NCBI RefSeq assembly: GCF_019097855.1
Contig: NZ_JAHRGL010000071.1
Coordinates: 1-64,000, forward strand
Length of the DNA stretch: 64,000 nucleotides
Source: Geopseudomonas aromaticivorans
Lineage (GTDB): Bacteria; Pseudomonadota; Gammaproteobacteria; Pseudomonadales; Pseudomonadaceae
Direction: 5' to 3'
The translations under genes were made by a program, and so were the position numbers. Shown piece after piece: positions 1 through 16,420 of the stretch (within the stretch, counting starts at the first letter, position 1; every line of letters starts with the position of its first letter). The notes under the pieces were generated by a model. It had not been told where the DNA came from. It searched no databases and was given only the letters and a program-made list of their open reading frames with translations.

Positions 1-80
1 CCCGAACTCAGCAGTGAAACGACGCATCGCCGATGGTAGTGTGGAGCTTCTCCATGTGAGAGTAGGTCATCGTCAAGCAC
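1..80 (+). rRNA. rrf: 5S ribosomal RNA, 3' part (5' end outside window)
   Basis: The first 80 bases match the 3' two thirds of a Pseudomonas 5S rRNA: the CCGAACTCAG loop region, GCATCGCCGATGGTAGTGTGG, and the terminal ATCGTCAAGC strand that pairs with the missing 5' end. An intrinsic terminator follows at once, so this is the end of an rrn operon running into the window. The helix near 40-54 carries GGAG/CTCC where I remember GGGG/CCCC in P. aeruginosa; the pairing is kept. Confidence 0.95.
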
Positions 81-87
81 CTCTACA

Positions 88-126
88 GAAACCCCGATCA
101 GCTCAGCTGGTCGGGGTTTCGTCTTT
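88..126 (+). terminator. rrn operon intrinsic terminator
   Basis: A perfect 10-bp inverted repeat (GAAACCCCGA at 88-97 with TCGGGGTTTC at 111-120) is followed by a T-rich tail, ten bases after the 5S rRNA. This is the expected end of the rrn transcript. Confidence 0.9.
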
Positions 127-139
127 TCGTCCTCGAATT

Positions 140-169
140 TTGCAGCCTCTCCAAGCTGCCGGTTATGAT
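140..169 (+). promoter_or_regulatory. Candidate sigma70 promoter for birA-coaX
   Basis: TTGCAG (140-145) and TATGAT (164-169) are separated by 18 bp, 30 bases upstream of the birA start and downstream of the rrn terminator. It is a pattern match only. Confidence 0.5.
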
Positions 170-198
170 GCGTAGCACGTTGATACGGGGTATCTATC

Positions 199-1146
199 TT
201 GCAACTGTTACGACTCTTGGCCGATGGCCGGTTTCACTCGGGTGAAGAGCTGGGAAGGCTGCTGGGCATCAGTCGCAGTGCAGTATGGAAGCGGTTGCGG
301 CAGTTGCAGATCGAAAACGGCCTGCGCCTATGCAGTGTTCGCGGCAAAGGCTATCGCCTGGAGCAGCCCCTGAGTCTGTTGTCTGCCGACGTTCTGGCGA
401 AGCGCCTGCCTAATGTGCGCCTTCGTCTAGAGGAGCGAGTCGGCTCGACCAATGCTGCGGCCCTTGGTCTTCTATCTGAAACTGTGCCGCCCTTCGTCGT
501 TATGGCCGAAGCACAGACTGCAGGTCGAGGACGACGTGGTCGGCAATGGGTCAGTCCGTATGGAGAAAACCTGTATTTTTCCCAGTTGATAAGGATCGAG
601 CGCTCGGTGTCCCAGCTGCAGGCGCTGAGCCTGGTCGTCGGGCTCGCCGTGCTGCGGACGTTACGCCAGGCTGGAGTGGCTGGGGTGGGGCTGAAGTGGC
701 CGAACGATTTGTTGGTCGGTACGAAAAAGATCGCCGGAATCCTGTTGGAGTTGAATGGCGATCCCGCAGACATCTGTCATGTTGTGATCGGGATAGGAGT
801 TAACGCCAACATGCTGATGGCCGATGGCATTGATCAGGATTGGACATCAATACGGCGGGAGACTGGTCGTCTTGTCGATCGGAACGAGCTGGCTGCGGCG
901 TTGGTCGAAGCGCTCGAGGGTTGCCTGAGCCTGCATCGAGAGCAGGGTTTTGCCGCTTTCCACGAGGAGTGGGAAGACAGCCATGCCTGGCATGGTTGCC
1001 TCGTTCGATTGACCAATGGCGTTAGGGAAATTGCCGGCACAGTCTTGGGGGTGACGGTCGATGGTGCATTGCGGCTGGAGGTTGATGGGGGAGAGCAGGT
1101 GTACAGCGGTGGTGAACTGAGCCTGAGGCTGCAGCATGATTCTTGA
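199..1146 (+). CDS. birA: Bifunctional biotin--[acetyl-CoA-carboxylase] ligase / biotin operon repressor BirA
   Basis: BirA activates biotin to biotinyl-5'-AMP and transfers it to the biotin carboxyl carrier protein; the bifunctional form also represses biotin genes. The 315-residue protein has an N-terminal winged helix-turn-helix (residues 1-60, with [20 protein letters not shown]), the ligase core with GSTNAA near 95, the biotin/AMP loop GRGRRGRQW near 112-120, KWPNDL near 165, and a C-terminal SH3-like domain. The start is TTG at 199 because no ATG or GTG lies in frame upstream; GGGG at 187-190 can serve as ribosome binding site. The HTH marks it as a repressor-type BirA. It overlaps coaX by 11 bases, so the two are probably co-translated. 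Confidence 0.96.
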   Translation: MQLLRLLADGRFHSGEELGRLLGISRSAVWKRLRQLQIENGLRLCSVRGKGYRLEQPLSLLSADVLAKRLPNVRLRLEERVGSTNAAALGLLSETVPPFVVMAEAQTAGRGRRGRQWVSPYGENLYFSQLIRIERSVSQLQALSLVVGLAVLRTLRQAGVAGVGLKWPNDLLVGTKKIAGILLELNGDPADICHVVIGIGVNANMLMADGIDQDWTSIRRETGRLVDRNELAAALVEALEGCLSLHREQGFAAFHEEWEDSHAWHGCLVRLTNGVREIAGTVLGVTVDGALRLEVDGGEQVYSGGELSLRLQHDS

Positions 1147-1891
1147 GCTGGATTGCGGGAATACGCTGGTCAAGTGGCGGGTGATCGTCGCCGATGGACG
1201 TGCGCCGGTGTATCAGGGGGCCGCCAGAGCTGATGGCGAGTTGCTGGTGCAGCTGGGCTCTGTTGCGGGGCTAGAGTTGTCTTGGTGCCGCATTGTCAGT
1301 GTGCGTAACGATGAAGAGACCGCGCAGTTGCTGGCGGCCCTGCGTGAGCGCTATCCGTTGCAAGTGCTGCAGGCTGGTGCTGCGGCTGTGTGTGCTGGCG
1401 TAAGGAATGGCTACCGGGATTACTCCCGTCTGGGACTGGACCGTTGGTTGGCGATCCTTGGCGGATATCATCTGGCCGGCAAGGCTTGCCTGATCATCGA
1501 TCTTGGCACGGCAGTCACCGCCGATCTGGTCAGCTCGACCGGGGAGCATCTGGGAGGATATATCGGCCCTGGTCTGCCGCTCATGCGTACCCAGCTGTGC
1601 ACCCATACCCGCCGCATCCGTTACGATGATGCGGAGGCGGCGCGCGCGGGGGTAGAGTTGCAGCCGGGGCGGAGTACAGCGGAGGCGGTGGAGCGAGGTT
1701 GCGTGCTGATGCTCAGGGGGTTTGTCAGCATGCAGGGCGCTCAGGCCAGAGAGCTGTTGGGCAATGATTTCATGGTGTTCCTGACTGGTGGCGACGCTAA
1801 TCTGGTAGCCGATGTGCTGCCTGAGGCAAGAGCTGTTGCCGATCTGGTCTTCATCGGTCTGGGGCTCGCCTGCCCGATCAAGCGAGGTTGA
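1136..1891 (+). CDS. coaX: Type III pantothenate kinase CoaX
   Basis: CoaX phosphorylates pantothenate, the first step of coenzyme A synthesis. The 251-residue protein has the ASKHA-fold features of this type: the N-terminal phosphate motif [10 protein letters not shown] (residues 4-13), [11 protein letters not shown] near 100 and the second phosphate motif [11 protein letters not shown] near 122. Type III kinases are typical of Pseudomonas and are not feedback inhibited by CoA. The start overlaps the end of birA, and the next gene begins 4 bases after its stop. The biotin ligase/pantothenate kinase pairing is common in proteobacteria. Confidence 0.95.
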   Translation: MILELDCGNTLVKWRVIVADGRAPVYQGAARADGELLVQLGSVAGLELSWCRIVSVRNDEETAQLLAALRERYPLQVLQAGAAAVCAGVRNGYRDYSRLGLDRWLAILGGYHLAGKACLIIDLGTAVTADLVSSTGEHLGGYIGPGLPLMRTQLCTHTRRIRYDDAEAARAGVELQPGRSTAEAVERGCVLMLRGFVSMQGAQARELLGNDFMVFLTGGDANLVADVLPEARAVADLVFIGLGLACPIKRG

Positions 1892-1895
1892 CTGG

Positions 1896-2576
1896 ATGCG
1901 CTGGTTGTTTCTATTGCTGCTGATTCTGAATGCCACACAGTTCATTTGGTACAACCGCCAATTGCCTGAGGTGTCTACCGAGTTGCGCCTAGGTGCTGTC
2001 CAGGTGGTTGCGGCTCCGCAACAAGAGCTCAAGCTGCTTGCTGAGGCGCCAGTGAAGGCTTTGGCGGCAGGCGGCGGGTTGGCGGTCGAGCAAAGTGCGC
2101 CGGGCTGCCTGTTGCTGGGCGGTTTCGAGAGCGCCGAGCGGGCGGGATTGCTCGAACAGCGGTTGCTGAGTCTGGATATCGCTGCGCGCGTGGTTTCGAC
2201 GGATGCCTCGCTGGGTAGCGATCACTGGGTATATATCCCACCGTTAGCCTCCCAGCAGGCATCCCTGCGTCAGCTGCGCGAGCTGCAGGCGCGGAAGATC
2301 GACGGCTACCTGATAACCGAGGGCGAGCTGGCCAACGGAATCCTCCTGGGTGTGTTCCCGCAGTTGGATTCAGCCGTCAGTGTGGCCGAGAAGCTGCGTG
2401 CTGCCGGTTATGAGCCACAGGTGCGTGAGCTGCCGCGGATTTACCAGGAGTACTGGGTACGAATTGCCGAGAAAAATCAGCGCCTTGTGGATGGCGACTT
2501 GCTGGCACGGCTGGCTGGCGATTTTTCCGATCTAAAACATCAACTTATCCAGTGTTCAGGGGTTGCGCATCACTGA
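1896..2576 (+). CDS. SPOR domain-containing membrane protein
   Basis: This 226-residue protein opens with one hydrophobic segment (MRWLFLLLLILNATQFIWY, residues 1-19), so it is probably anchored in the inner membrane with the rest in the periplasm. The C-terminal half (about residues 125-205) looks like a SPOR domain, including GYLITEGELANGILLGVF and AEKLRAAGYEPQVRE; SPOR domains bind denuded septal peptidoglycan. I chose ATG 1896, just after the coaX stop, because the hydrophobic anchor starts there; an upstream in-frame start would lie inside coaX. It forms the third gene of the birA operon. The exact role is unknown. Confidence 0.85.
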   Translation: MRWLFLLLLILNATQFIWYNRQLPEVSTELRLGAVQVVAAPQQELKLLAEAPVKALAAGGGLAVEQSAPGCLLLGGFESAERAGLLEQRLLSLDIAARVVSTDASLGSDHWVYIPPLASQQASLRQLRELQARKIDGYLITEGELANGILLGVFPQLDSAVSVAEKLRAAGYEPQVRELPRIYQEYWVRIAEKNQRLVDGDLLARLAGDFSDLKHQLIQCSGVAHH

Positions 2577-2591
2577 AAGCTAGCCTAGAAT
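2563..2591 (+). promoter_or_regulatory. Candidate upstream promoter of the tRNA-tufB operon
   Basis: TTGCGC (2563-2568) and TAGAAT (2586-2591), 17-bp spacer. It sits in the last codons of the SPOR gene and would add a second start site upstream of the stronger promoter at 2657-2685. Confidence 0.45.
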
Positions 2592-2604
2592 GCGCACCAC
2601 TTGA

Positions 2605-2627
2605 GGCGCTACTGCCAAGCAGGCGCC
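2605..2627 (+). terminator. Hairpin after the birA operon
   Basis: GGCGC-TA-CTGC / GCAG-GCGCC with a 3-base loop forms a bulged 9-bp stem between the SPOR gene and the tRNA promoter. There is no T tract, so it may be a weak or Rho-assisted end, or part of the leader of the upstream tRNA promoter. Confidence 0.4.
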
Positions 2628-2656
2628 AAAAGATGTCAAGAAAATCAACAGGTTGC

Positions 2657-2685
2657 TTGACAGGGCGCAAAAGGTGAAATAAACT
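2657..2685 (+). promoter_or_regulatory. Main sigma70 promoter of the tRNA-tufB operon
   Basis: A consensus TTGACA (2657-2662) and TAAACT (2680-2685) are 17 bp apart, and the tRNA-Tyr gene begins 13 bases after the -10 element. A strong promoter is expected for stable RNA and EF-Tu. Confidence 0.8.
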
Positions 2686-2697
2686 TTCGCGCAGTTT

Positions 2698-2782
<85 letters not shown>

Positions 2783-2806
2783 GATTTAGCGTGAGCCGCA
2801 AGCTCC

Positions 2807-2880
<74 letters not shown>

Positions 2881-2905
2881 GTTGTGTTGTTCGTGCAAAG
2901 GTTTG

Positions 2906-2981
2906 GCTCATGTAGCTCAGCTGGTAGAGCACACCCTTGGTAAGGGTGAGGTCAGCGGTTCAAATCCGCTCATGAGCTCCA
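2906..2981 (+). tRNA. tRNA-Thr (anticodon GGT)
   Basis: A 76-base tRNA with GCTCATG/CATGAGC acceptor pairing, anticodon GGT at 2939-2941, T-loop GGTTCAAATCC and encoded CCA. Third tRNA of the tufB operon. Confidence 0.97.
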
Positions 2982-2985
2982 AATA

Positions 2986-3019
2986 AACAAGGGCAGATAT
3001 GCAAATATCTGCCCTTGTT
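2986..3019 (+). terminator. Strong hairpin between tRNA-Thr and tufB
   Basis: A perfect 15-bp stem (2986-3000 with 3005-3019) closed by a GCAA tetraloop starts five bases after tRNA-Thr and ends 43 bases before tufB. The base after the stem is followed by CTATGTGG rather than a T tract, so it is more likely an RNA processing or stabilising structure, or a partial attenuator, than a full terminator. Confidence 0.7.
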
Positions 3020-3062
3020 CTATGTGGGCAATTTTTGGGTACCTTGACGGGAGAGTGTCTCG

Positions 3063-4256
3063 ATGGCTAAAGAGAAATTTGAACGTAACAAACCGCACCT
3101 GAACGTGGGCACCATCGGTCACGTTGACCATGGCAAGACCACCCTGACCGCTGCGCTGACCAAGGTCTGCGCCGAGGCTTGGGGCGGCTCCGCTCGTGAC
3201 TTCTCCCAGATCGACAACGCTCCGGAAGAGAAGGCTCGCGGTATCACCATCAACACTTCCCACGTTGAGTACGATTCGGCCATTCGTCACTACGCTCACG
3301 TTGACTGCCCGGGTCACGCTGACTATGTGAAGAACATGATCACCGGTGCTGCCCAGATGGACGGCGCGATCCTGGTTTGCTCGGCTGCCGATGGTCCGAT
3401 GCCGCAGACCCGCGAGCACATCCTGCTGTCCCGCCAGGTAGGCGTTCCCTACATCGTCGTGTTCCTGAACAAGGCCGACGTGGTAGACGATGCCGAGCTG
3501 CTGGAACTGGTCGAGATGGAAGTTCGCGACCTGCTGAGCACCTACGACTTCCCGGGCGACGACACTCCGATCATCATCGGTTCCGCGCTGATGGCTCTGA
3601 ACGGCCAGGATGACAACGAGCTGGGCACCTCTGCCGTGCGCAAGCTGGTTGAGACCCTGGACACCTACATTCCGGAGCCGGAGCGTGCCATCGACAGGCC
3701 GTTCCTGATGCCGATCGAAGACGTGTTCTCGATCTCCGGTCGCGGCACCGTGGTAACCGGTCGCGTCGAGCGCGGCGTGGTCAAGGTTCAGGAAGAAGTG
3801 GAAATCGTCGGCATCCGTGCGACCACCAAGACCACCTGCACCGGCGTTGAGATGTTCCGCAAGCTGCTCGACGAAGGTCGTGCTGGTGAGAACGTCGGCG
3901 TGCTGCTGCGCGGCATCAAGCGCGAAGACGTCGAGCGTGGCCAGGTTCTGGCCAGGCCGGGCACCATCAAGCCGCACACCAAGTTCGAAGCTGAAGTGTA
4001 CGTGCTGTCCAAGGAAGAAGGCGGTCGTCACACTCCGTTCTTCAAGGGCTACCGTCCGCAGTTCTACTTCCGTACCACCGACGTAACCGGCAACTGCGAA
4101 CTGCCGGAAGGCGTTGAGATGGTAATGCCGGGCGACAACATCAAGATGGTTGTCACCCTGATCGCTCCGATCGCCATGGAAGACGGCCTGCGCTTCGCGA
4201 TTCGCGAAGGCGGTCGTACCGTCGGCGCCGGCGTAGTTGCCAAGATCTTCGAATAA
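3063..4256 (+). CDS. tufB: Elongation factor Tu (tRNA-linked copy)
   Basis: EF-Tu delivers aminoacyl-tRNA to the ribosomal A site. The 397-residue protein shows G1 GHVDHGKTT (19-27), DCPGH and NKAD, the switch region and the two beta-barrel domains, at normal length. It is the second tuf copy of the window and is nearly identical to the one at 19512-20705, differing at three residues by eye: Ala39 here versus Thr, Arg212 versus Lys and Arg298 versus Lys. Both Arg codons are AGG, a rare codon in this genome. It sits in the tRNA operon upstream of tRNA-Trp, secE and nusG, as in other pseudomonads. Confidence 0.98.
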   Translation: MAKEKFERNKPHLNVGTIGHVDHGKTTLTAALTKVCAEAWGGSARDFSQIDNAPEEKARGITINTSHVEYDSAIRHYAHVDCPGHADYVKNMITGAAQMDGAILVCSAADGPMPQTREHILLSRQVGVPYIVVFLNKADVVDDAELLELVEMEVRDLLSTYDFPGDDTPIIIGSALMALNGQDDNELGTSAVRKLVETLDTYIPEPERAIDRPFLMPIEDVFSISGRGTVVTGRVERGVVKVQEEVEIVGIRATTKTTCTGVEMFRKLLDEGRAGENVGVLLRGIKREDVERGQVLARPGTIKPHTKFEAEVYVLSKEEGGRHTPFFKGYRPQFYFRTTDVTGNCELPEGVEMVMPGDNIKMVVTLIAPIAMEDGLRFAIREGGRTVGAGVVAKIFE

Positions 4257-4260
4257 GTCG

Positions 4261-4289
4261 TTGATCTTTCTTGGGGAGGCTGGCATAAT
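4261..4289 (+). promoter_or_regulatory. Candidate promoter for tRNA-Trp-secE-nusG
   Basis: TTGATC (4261-4266) and CATAAT (4284-4289), 17-bp spacer, directly after the tufB stop and 19 bases before tRNA-Trp. It would let secE and nusG be transcribed apart from tufB. Confidence 0.55.
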
Positions 4290-4308
4290 CGTCGGCCTGT
4301 CCAGTTAC

Positions 4309-4384
4309 AGGCCAGTAGCTCAATTGGCAGAGCGGCGGTCTCCAAAACCGCAGGTTGGGGGTTCGATTCCCTCCTGGCCTGCCA
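4309..4384 (+). tRNA. tRNA-Trp (anticodon CCA)
   Basis: A 76-base tRNA with AGGCCAG/CTGGCCT acceptor pairing, anticodon CCA at 4342-4344, T-loop GGTTCGATTCC and encoded CCA end. It lies between tufB and secE. Confidence 0.97.
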
Positions 4385-4423
4385 GATTTCTCCAATCTGG
4401 CATCCTTTATAAGGTCCTTGCAG

Positions 4424-4792
4424 ATGAACGCCAAGGCTGAAAGCAAAGATTCCCGTCTCGATATCCTTAAGTGGTCGGTGGTTGCCGTTGTGGTGGCTGT
4501 GGCTGTTGTGGGGAATCAGTATTTCGCAGCTACGCCTGTCCTGTATCGCGTGCTGGGGATCGTCGCTCTGGCGGCGGGTGCCATTTTCGTTGCATTGCAA
4601 ACTGCCAAGGGTGGTGCGTTCTTTGCTTTGGCCAAGGATGCACGTACCGAGATCCGCAAGGTGGTCTGGCCGACCCGTCAGGAAACCACCCAGACCACGT
4701 TGATCGTGGTGGCTGTGGTGCTGGTGATGTCGCTGCTCCTGTGGGGCGTCGACTCGTTGCTGGGTTGGCTGGTTTCGTTGATCGTAGGGTAA
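4424..4792 (+). CDS. secE: Preprotein translocase subunit SecE
   Basis: SecE clamps the two halves of SecY in the inner-membrane translocon. The 122-residue protein is the three-helix gammaproteobacterial form: hydrophobic segments at about 18-35, 42-60 and 93-118, with the conserved cytoplasmic helix and [10 protein letters not shown] motif near 81-91 that contacts SecY. ATG 4424 is chosen because it gives the family N-terminus MNAKAE; the frame upstream runs through tRNA-Trp. nusG begins 8 bases downstream. Confidence 0.96.
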   Translation: MNAKAESKDSRLDILKWSVVAVVVAVAVVGNQYFAATPVLYRVLGIVALAAGAIFVALQTAKGGAFFALAKDARTEIRKVVWPTRQETTQTTLIVVAVVLVMSLLLWGVDSLLGWLVSLIVG

Positions 4793-4800
4793 GGTGCACT

Positions 4801-5334
4801 GTGGCTAAGCGTTGGTATGTTGTGCATGCCTATTCGGGATACGAAAAGCATGTAATGCGCTCCCTGGTCGAGCGTGTCAAGCTGGCCGGCATGGAAGACC
4901 AGTTCGGCGAAATTCTGGTCCCCACCGAAGAAGTGGTGGAGATGCGCAACGGCCAGAAGCGCAAGAGCGAGCGCAAGTTCTTCCCTGGCTACGTGCTGGT
5001 GCAGATGGAGATGAACGAGGCCACCTGGCACTTGATCAAGGATACTCCGCGCGTCATGGGCTTCATTGGTGGCACGGCAGACAAGCCGGCGCCGATCACC
5101 GAGAAGGAGGCCGAGGCCATCCTTCGTCGCGTCGCCGATGGCAGCGACAAGCCGCGTCCGAAGACCCTGTTCGAGCCGGGCGAGGTCGTTCGCGTTGTTG
5201 ATGGTCCGTTTGCAGACTTCAATGGCGTCGTGGAAGAAGTGAATTACGAGAAGAGCCGGCTGCACGTGGCCGTGCTCATCTTCGGTCGCTCCACTCCGGT
5301 GGAGCTGGAGTTCGGCCAGGTCGAGAAGGTCTGA
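4801..5334 (+). CDS. nusG: Transcription termination/antitermination protein NusG
   Basis: NusG binds the RNA polymerase clamp, suppresses pausing, and couples polymerase to Rho or to ribosomal protein S10. The 177-residue protein has the NGN domain ([13 protein letters not shown] at the N-terminus, then [10 protein letters not shown] near 60) and the C-terminal KOW domain ([21 protein letters not shown], about 126-146). The start is GTG 4801, which gives the usual AKRWYVVH N-terminus; an upstream frame extension overlaps secE. A terminator follows. Confidence 0.97.
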   Translation: MAKRWYVVHAYSGYEKHVMRSLVERVKLAGMEDQFGEILVPTEEVVEMRNGQKRKSERKFFPGYVLVQMEMNEATWHLIKDTPRVMGFIGGTADKPAPITEKEAEAILRRVADGSDKPRPKTLFEPGEVVRVVDGPFADFNGVVEEVNYEKSRLHVAVLIFGRSTPVELEFGQVEKV

Positions 5335-5348
5335 TCGATAGGGATCCC

Positions 5349-5380
5349 AACCCCGCAGCTGCTGGCTGCGGGGTTTTGTT
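5349..5380 (+). terminator. Intrinsic terminator after nusG
   Basis: AACCCCGCAG (5349-5358) pairs with CTGCGGGGTT (5366-5375), followed by TTGTTGT. It closes the tRNA-tufB-secE-nusG unit. A weak TTGTCA -35-like hexamer (5379-5384) adjoins the tail and could start the rplK transcript, but no good -10 is visible. Confidence 0.8.
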
Positions 5381-5448
5381 GTCACTGGGAAAAACGCGAA
5401 AGCAATCGGGGAGCCGCAAGGCGCATGTACCCGCAACTGGAGTAGCAA

Positions 5449-5880
5449 ATGGCTAAGAAGATTACGGCTTATATCAAGCTGCAAGTAAAGGCCGCTCAGG
5501 CCAACCCGTCGCCGCCCGTCGGTCCGGCTCTCGGTCAGCACGGCGTCAACATCATGGAGTTCTGCAAGGCGTTCAATGCCCGTACCCAGGGCATGGAGCC
5601 GGGCCTGCCGACTCCGGTGATCATCACCGTTTACAGCGACCGCAGCTTCACCTTCGAAACCAAGAGCACCCCGGCTTCGGTTCTGCTGAAGAAGGCTGCC
5701 GGCATTGCCAGCGGCTCCGCTCGCCCGAACACCCAGAAAGTGGGCACCGTTACCCGTGCTCAGCTCGAAGAGATCGCCAAGGCCAAGACCGCCGATCTGA
5801 CTGCAGCTGACCTGGATGCGGCCGTGCGTACCATCGCCGGTTCCGCTCGTAGCATGGGCCTCAACGTGGAGGGTGTGTAA
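5449..5880 (+). CDS. rplK: 50S ribosomal protein L11
   Basis: L11 forms the GTPase-associated centre with 23S rRNA and is needed for RelA sensing of uncharged tRNA. The 143-residue protein has the Pro-rich N-terminal loop ([27 protein letters not shown] split across 19-40) and the C-terminal RNA-binding domain. The gene overlaps rplA by one base (TAATG), so the pair is probably translationally coupled. Confidence 0.98.
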   Translation: MAKKITAYIKLQVKAAQANPSPPVGPALGQHGVNIMEFCKAFNARTQGMEPGLPTPVIITVYSDRSFTFETKSTPASVLLKKAAGIASGSARPNTQKVGTVTRAQLEEIAKAKTADLTAADLDAAVRTIAGSARSMGLNVEGV

Positions 5881-6575
5881 TGGCTAAGCTGACCAAGCGC
5901 CAAAAGGCAATCGCCGAAAAAATCGAAGCCGGCAAGCAATACGGTTTTGAAGACGCTGCCAAACTGCTGGCCGATCTGTCGACCATCAAGTTCAAGGAGT
6001 CGGTGGACATCGCCATCAATCTCGGCGTAGATCCGCGTAAATCCGACCAGGTCGTGCGTGGCGCCACCGTGCTGCCGAACGGCACCGGCAAGACCGTGCG
6101 CATTGCCGTGTTCACCCAGGGCCCGGCTGCCGAAGCAGCTCTGGCTGCCGGCGCAGACCGCGTTGGCATGGACGAACTGGCTGCCGAAATGAAAGGCGGC
6201 GATCTGAACTACGACGTGGTCATTGCCTCTCCGGACGCGATGCGTGTCGTTGGTCAGCTCGGCCAGATCCTTGGTCCGCGCGGCCTGATGCCGAACCCGA
6301 AAGTCGGCACCGTCACCCCCGACGTCGCGACTGCCGTGAAGAATGCCAAGGCTGGTCAGGTGCGTTTCCGTACCGACAAGAACGGCATCATCCACGCTTC
6401 CGTGGGCAAGGTCGATTTCGAAGCCGGCAAGCTGAAGCAGAACGTCGAAGCCCTGCTGGCCGACCTCAAGCGTCTGAAGCCTGCTGCGGCCAAAGGCGTG
6501 TACGTCAAGCGCGTGACCCTGAGCACCACCATGGGTCCGGGCCTGCAGATCGACCAGGCTTCCCTGGACGCGTAA
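5880..6575 (+). CDS. rplA: 50S ribosomal protein L1
   Basis: L1 forms the mobile L1 stalk at the E site, and in enterics it represses its own L11-L1 mRNA. The 231-residue protein has normal length and carries the family signature around [19 protein letters not shown] and the central [17 protein letters not shown] region. Its ATG shares the last A of the rplK stop. A 198-base leader region follows before rplJ. Confidence 0.98.
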   Translation: MAKLTKRQKAIAEKIEAGKQYGFEDAAKLLADLSTIKFKESVDIAINLGVDPRKSDQVVRGATVLPNGTGKTVRIAVFTQGPAAEAALAAGADRVGMDELAAEMKGGDLNYDVVIASPDAMRVVGQLGQILGPRGLMPNPKVGTVTPDVATAVKNAKAGQVRFRTDKNGIIHASVGKVDFEAGKLKQNVEALLADLKRLKPAAAKGVYVKRVTLSTTMGPGLQIDQASLDA

Positions 6576-6582
6576 GAATATT

Positions 6583-6606
6583 GGCGTACCGGTTCGCCGG
6601 TACGCC
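6583..6606 (+). terminator. Hairpin at the rplA-rplJ junction
   Basis: GGCGTACCGG / CCGGTACGCC, a perfect 10-bp stem with a TTCG tetraloop, begins 7 bases after the rplA stop. No T tract follows, so it is a partial attenuator or mRNA end stabiliser rather than a clear terminator. Confidence 0.6.
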
Positions 6607-6624
6607 CACAGTATTGGGGTCCCT

Positions 6625-6770
6625 GCCTGGCGGGGGCTGTCCAAGACCGTAGGCGGCGCAAGCCTTAAATCTCCAGCCTACGCAGATGGTGCTCCCGATT
6701 CGGTTACCGAATCAGACACCAAAACGCCGTCCGGCTCCGGCTGGACGATACGGTAACATCCAGGAGTAAA
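6625..6770 (+). promoter_or_regulatory. rplJ (L10) mRNA leader, probable L10(L12)4 autoregulatory region
   Basis: The 5' region of rplJ holds several nested inverted repeats: CGTAGGC (6648-6654) with GCCTACG (6676-6682), and GATTCGGT-T-ACCGAATC (6697-6713). In proteobacteria this leader binds the L10-L7/L12 complex for translational feedback. Position and structure fit, but I cannot confirm the kink-turn by eye. Confidence 0.55.
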
Positions 6771-6773
6771 CCC

Positions 6774-7274
6774 GTGGCAATTAAGCTCGAAGACAAGAAG
6801 GCCATTGTCGCTGAAGTCAACGAGGCTGCCAAAGCTGCCCTGTCCGCTGTCGTGGCTGATGCCCGTGGCGTGACCGTAGGCGCCATGACCGGACTCCGTA
6901 AAGAGGCCCGCGAAGCTGGTGTGTACGTGAAAGTCGTACGTAACACCCTGGCTCGCCGCGCCGTTGAAGGCACTTCTTTCGAAGTGCTGAACGACGTGTT
7001 CAAGGGCCCGACCCTGATCGCATTCTCCAACGAGCATCCGGGCGCTGCCGCCCGTATTTTCAAGGAGTTCGCCAAGGGTCAGGACAAGTTCGAGATCAAG
7101 GCGGCTGCCTTCGAAGGCAAGTTCATTGCGGCCAATCAGATCGACGTACTGGCAACCCTGCCGACCTACAACGAAGCTATTTCTCAGCTGATGAGCGTGA
7201 TCCAAGGCGCCACCAGCAAGCTGGCTCGTACTCTGGCGGCGGTTCGCGACAAGAAGGAAGCCGAGGCTGCCTGA
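6774..7274 (+). CDS. rplJ: 50S ribosomal protein L10
   Basis: L10 is the base of the ribosomal stalk and holds L7/L12 dimers through its C-terminal helix. The 166-residue protein begins [15 protein letters not shown] with a GTG start at 6774, preceded by AGGAG at 6762-6766. The rRNA-binding N-terminal domain includes [18 protein letters not shown] and the C-terminal helix is Ala-rich. It is the first gene of the rplJL-rpoBC unit and probably controlled by the leader upstream. Confidence 0.97.
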   Translation: MAIKLEDKKAIVAEVNEAAKAALSAVVADARGVTVGAMTGLRKEAREAGVYVKVVRNTLARRAVEGTSFEVLNDVFKGPTLIAFSNEHPGAAARIFKEFAKGQDKFEIKAAAFEGKFIAANQIDVLATLPTYNEAISQLMSVIQGATSKLARTLAAVRDKKEAEAA

Positions 7275-7349
7275 GGCACCGCGGAATCTTCCACCTTTTT
7301 TGTTTAATAAGGCGGCCACAAGGCTGCCAACCAATACAGGAATAGAGTC

Positions 7350-7718
7350 ATGGCTCTGACCAACGAAGACATCATCAACGCCGTTTCCGAAATGTCCGTG
7401 ATGCAGGTTGTTGAACTGATCAAGGCAATGGAAGAGAAGTTCGGCGTAACTGCCGCTGCTGCTGCTGCTGCCGGCCCGGCCGCTGCCGCTGCTGTGGTTG
7501 AAGAGCAGACCGAGTTCAACATCATGCTGCTCGAGTCTGGCGAGAAGAAAGTCAACGTCATCAAGGTCGTTCGCGAACTGACCGGCCTGGGCCTGAAAGA
7601 AGCCAAGGCTGTCGTTGACAGCGCTCCGAGCGTGGTCAAGGAAGGCGCTTCCAAGGACGAGGCTGAAGCAGCCAAGAAGGCTCTGGAAGAAGCAGGCGCG
7701 AAGGTCGAGCTCAAGTAA
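7350..7718 (+). CDS. rplL: 50S ribosomal protein L7/L12
   Basis: L7/L12 forms the flexible stalk that recruits translational GTPases. The 122-residue protein has the N-terminal dimerisation domain (residues 1-33), an Ala/Gly/Pro hinge (about 34-53; the run of GCT/GCC codons near 7450-7495) and the compact C-terminal domain with [13 protein letters not shown]. Normal length for the genus. A terminator-like hairpin follows before rpoB. Confidence 0.98.
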   Translation: MALTNEDIINAVSEMSVMQVVELIKAMEEKFGVTAAAAAAAGPAAAAAVVEEQTEFNIMLLESGEKKVNVIKVVRELTGLGLKEAKAVVDSAPSVVKEGASKDEAEAAKKALEEAGAKVELK

Positions 7719-7767
7719 GCTGAGCCGACATTGCGTCGACAGTCCGCTCGCTGATTCCGGACTGATG

Positions 7768-7796
7768 GCTGGTGGCCTATGCCACCGGCCTTTTTC
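7768..7796 (+). terminator. rplL-rpoB attenuator
   Basis: GCTGGTGGC (7768-7776) pairs with GCCACCGGC (7781-7789; one G-U) around CTAT and is followed by CTTTTT. It lies between rplL and rpoB, where partial termination is known to lower polymerase subunit output relative to L7/L12. Confidence 0.8.
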
Positions 7797-7940
7797 CGTT
7801 GTGGGCAGCCCTGGCTTGGCCAGCTGCCCGTAACGTGAAATGCCACCCCGTGCGGTGGCCGCAAACCAAGGTTTGCACGATTTTCAGGCTGCTCCCATAG
7901 GAGAGGCCAAACAAGCAGGTGACCAAGCTGGGGAACGCTG

Positions 7941-12017
<4,077 letters not shown>

Positions 12018-12076
12018 CCCGCGACGCGTTCCGGCGGCAGGTGAGCCTGCCGCCGGCTCCGTGAGGAGGAAAGGCC

Positions 12077-16279
<4,203 letters not shown>

Positions 16280-16284
16280 GTGCT

Positions 16285-16312
16285 ACCCCCGGTCGCCCTG
16301 GCGGCCGGGGGT
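16285..16312 (+). terminator. Hairpin after rpoC
   Basis: ACCCCCGGTCGCC and GGCGGCCGGGGGT form a 12- to 13-bp GC-rich stem (one G-U) 6 bases after rpoC. There is no T tract; the -35 element of the rpsL promoter starts 4 bases later. Confidence 0.65.
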
Positions 16313-16315
16313 GCC

Positions 16316-16344
16316 TTGACGAGGGGTGTCAAGCTCTTTAGACT
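16316..16344 (+). promoter_or_regulatory. str operon (rpsL) promoter
   Basis: TTGACG (16316-16321) and TAGACT (16339-16344), 17-bp spacer, between the rpoC hairpin and the rpsL leader. Confidence 0.75.
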
Positions 16345-16370
16345 CATGCACCCCTTAATCTCGCGGGGCG

Positions 16371-16390
16371 TTTCGCTTTGCGAAATTTTT
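16371..16390 (+). promoter_or_regulatory. Attenuator-like hairpin in the rpsL leader
   Basis: TTTCGC-TTT-GCGAAA followed directly by TTTTT, located after the rpsL promoter and 30 bases before the rpsL ATG. It has the form of a premature intrinsic terminator. I recall that an attenuator in the Pseudomonas rpsL leader has been proposed in the literature, but cannot check it here. Confidence 0.6.
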
Positions 16391-16420
16391 GTGTCGAAAG
16401 ACAATCAGTGGAGCTAGTAG

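Noticed and set aside
7448-7497. Run of Ala codons as a possible trinucleotide repeat
   Set aside because: It is the normal Ala-rich hinge of L7/L12.
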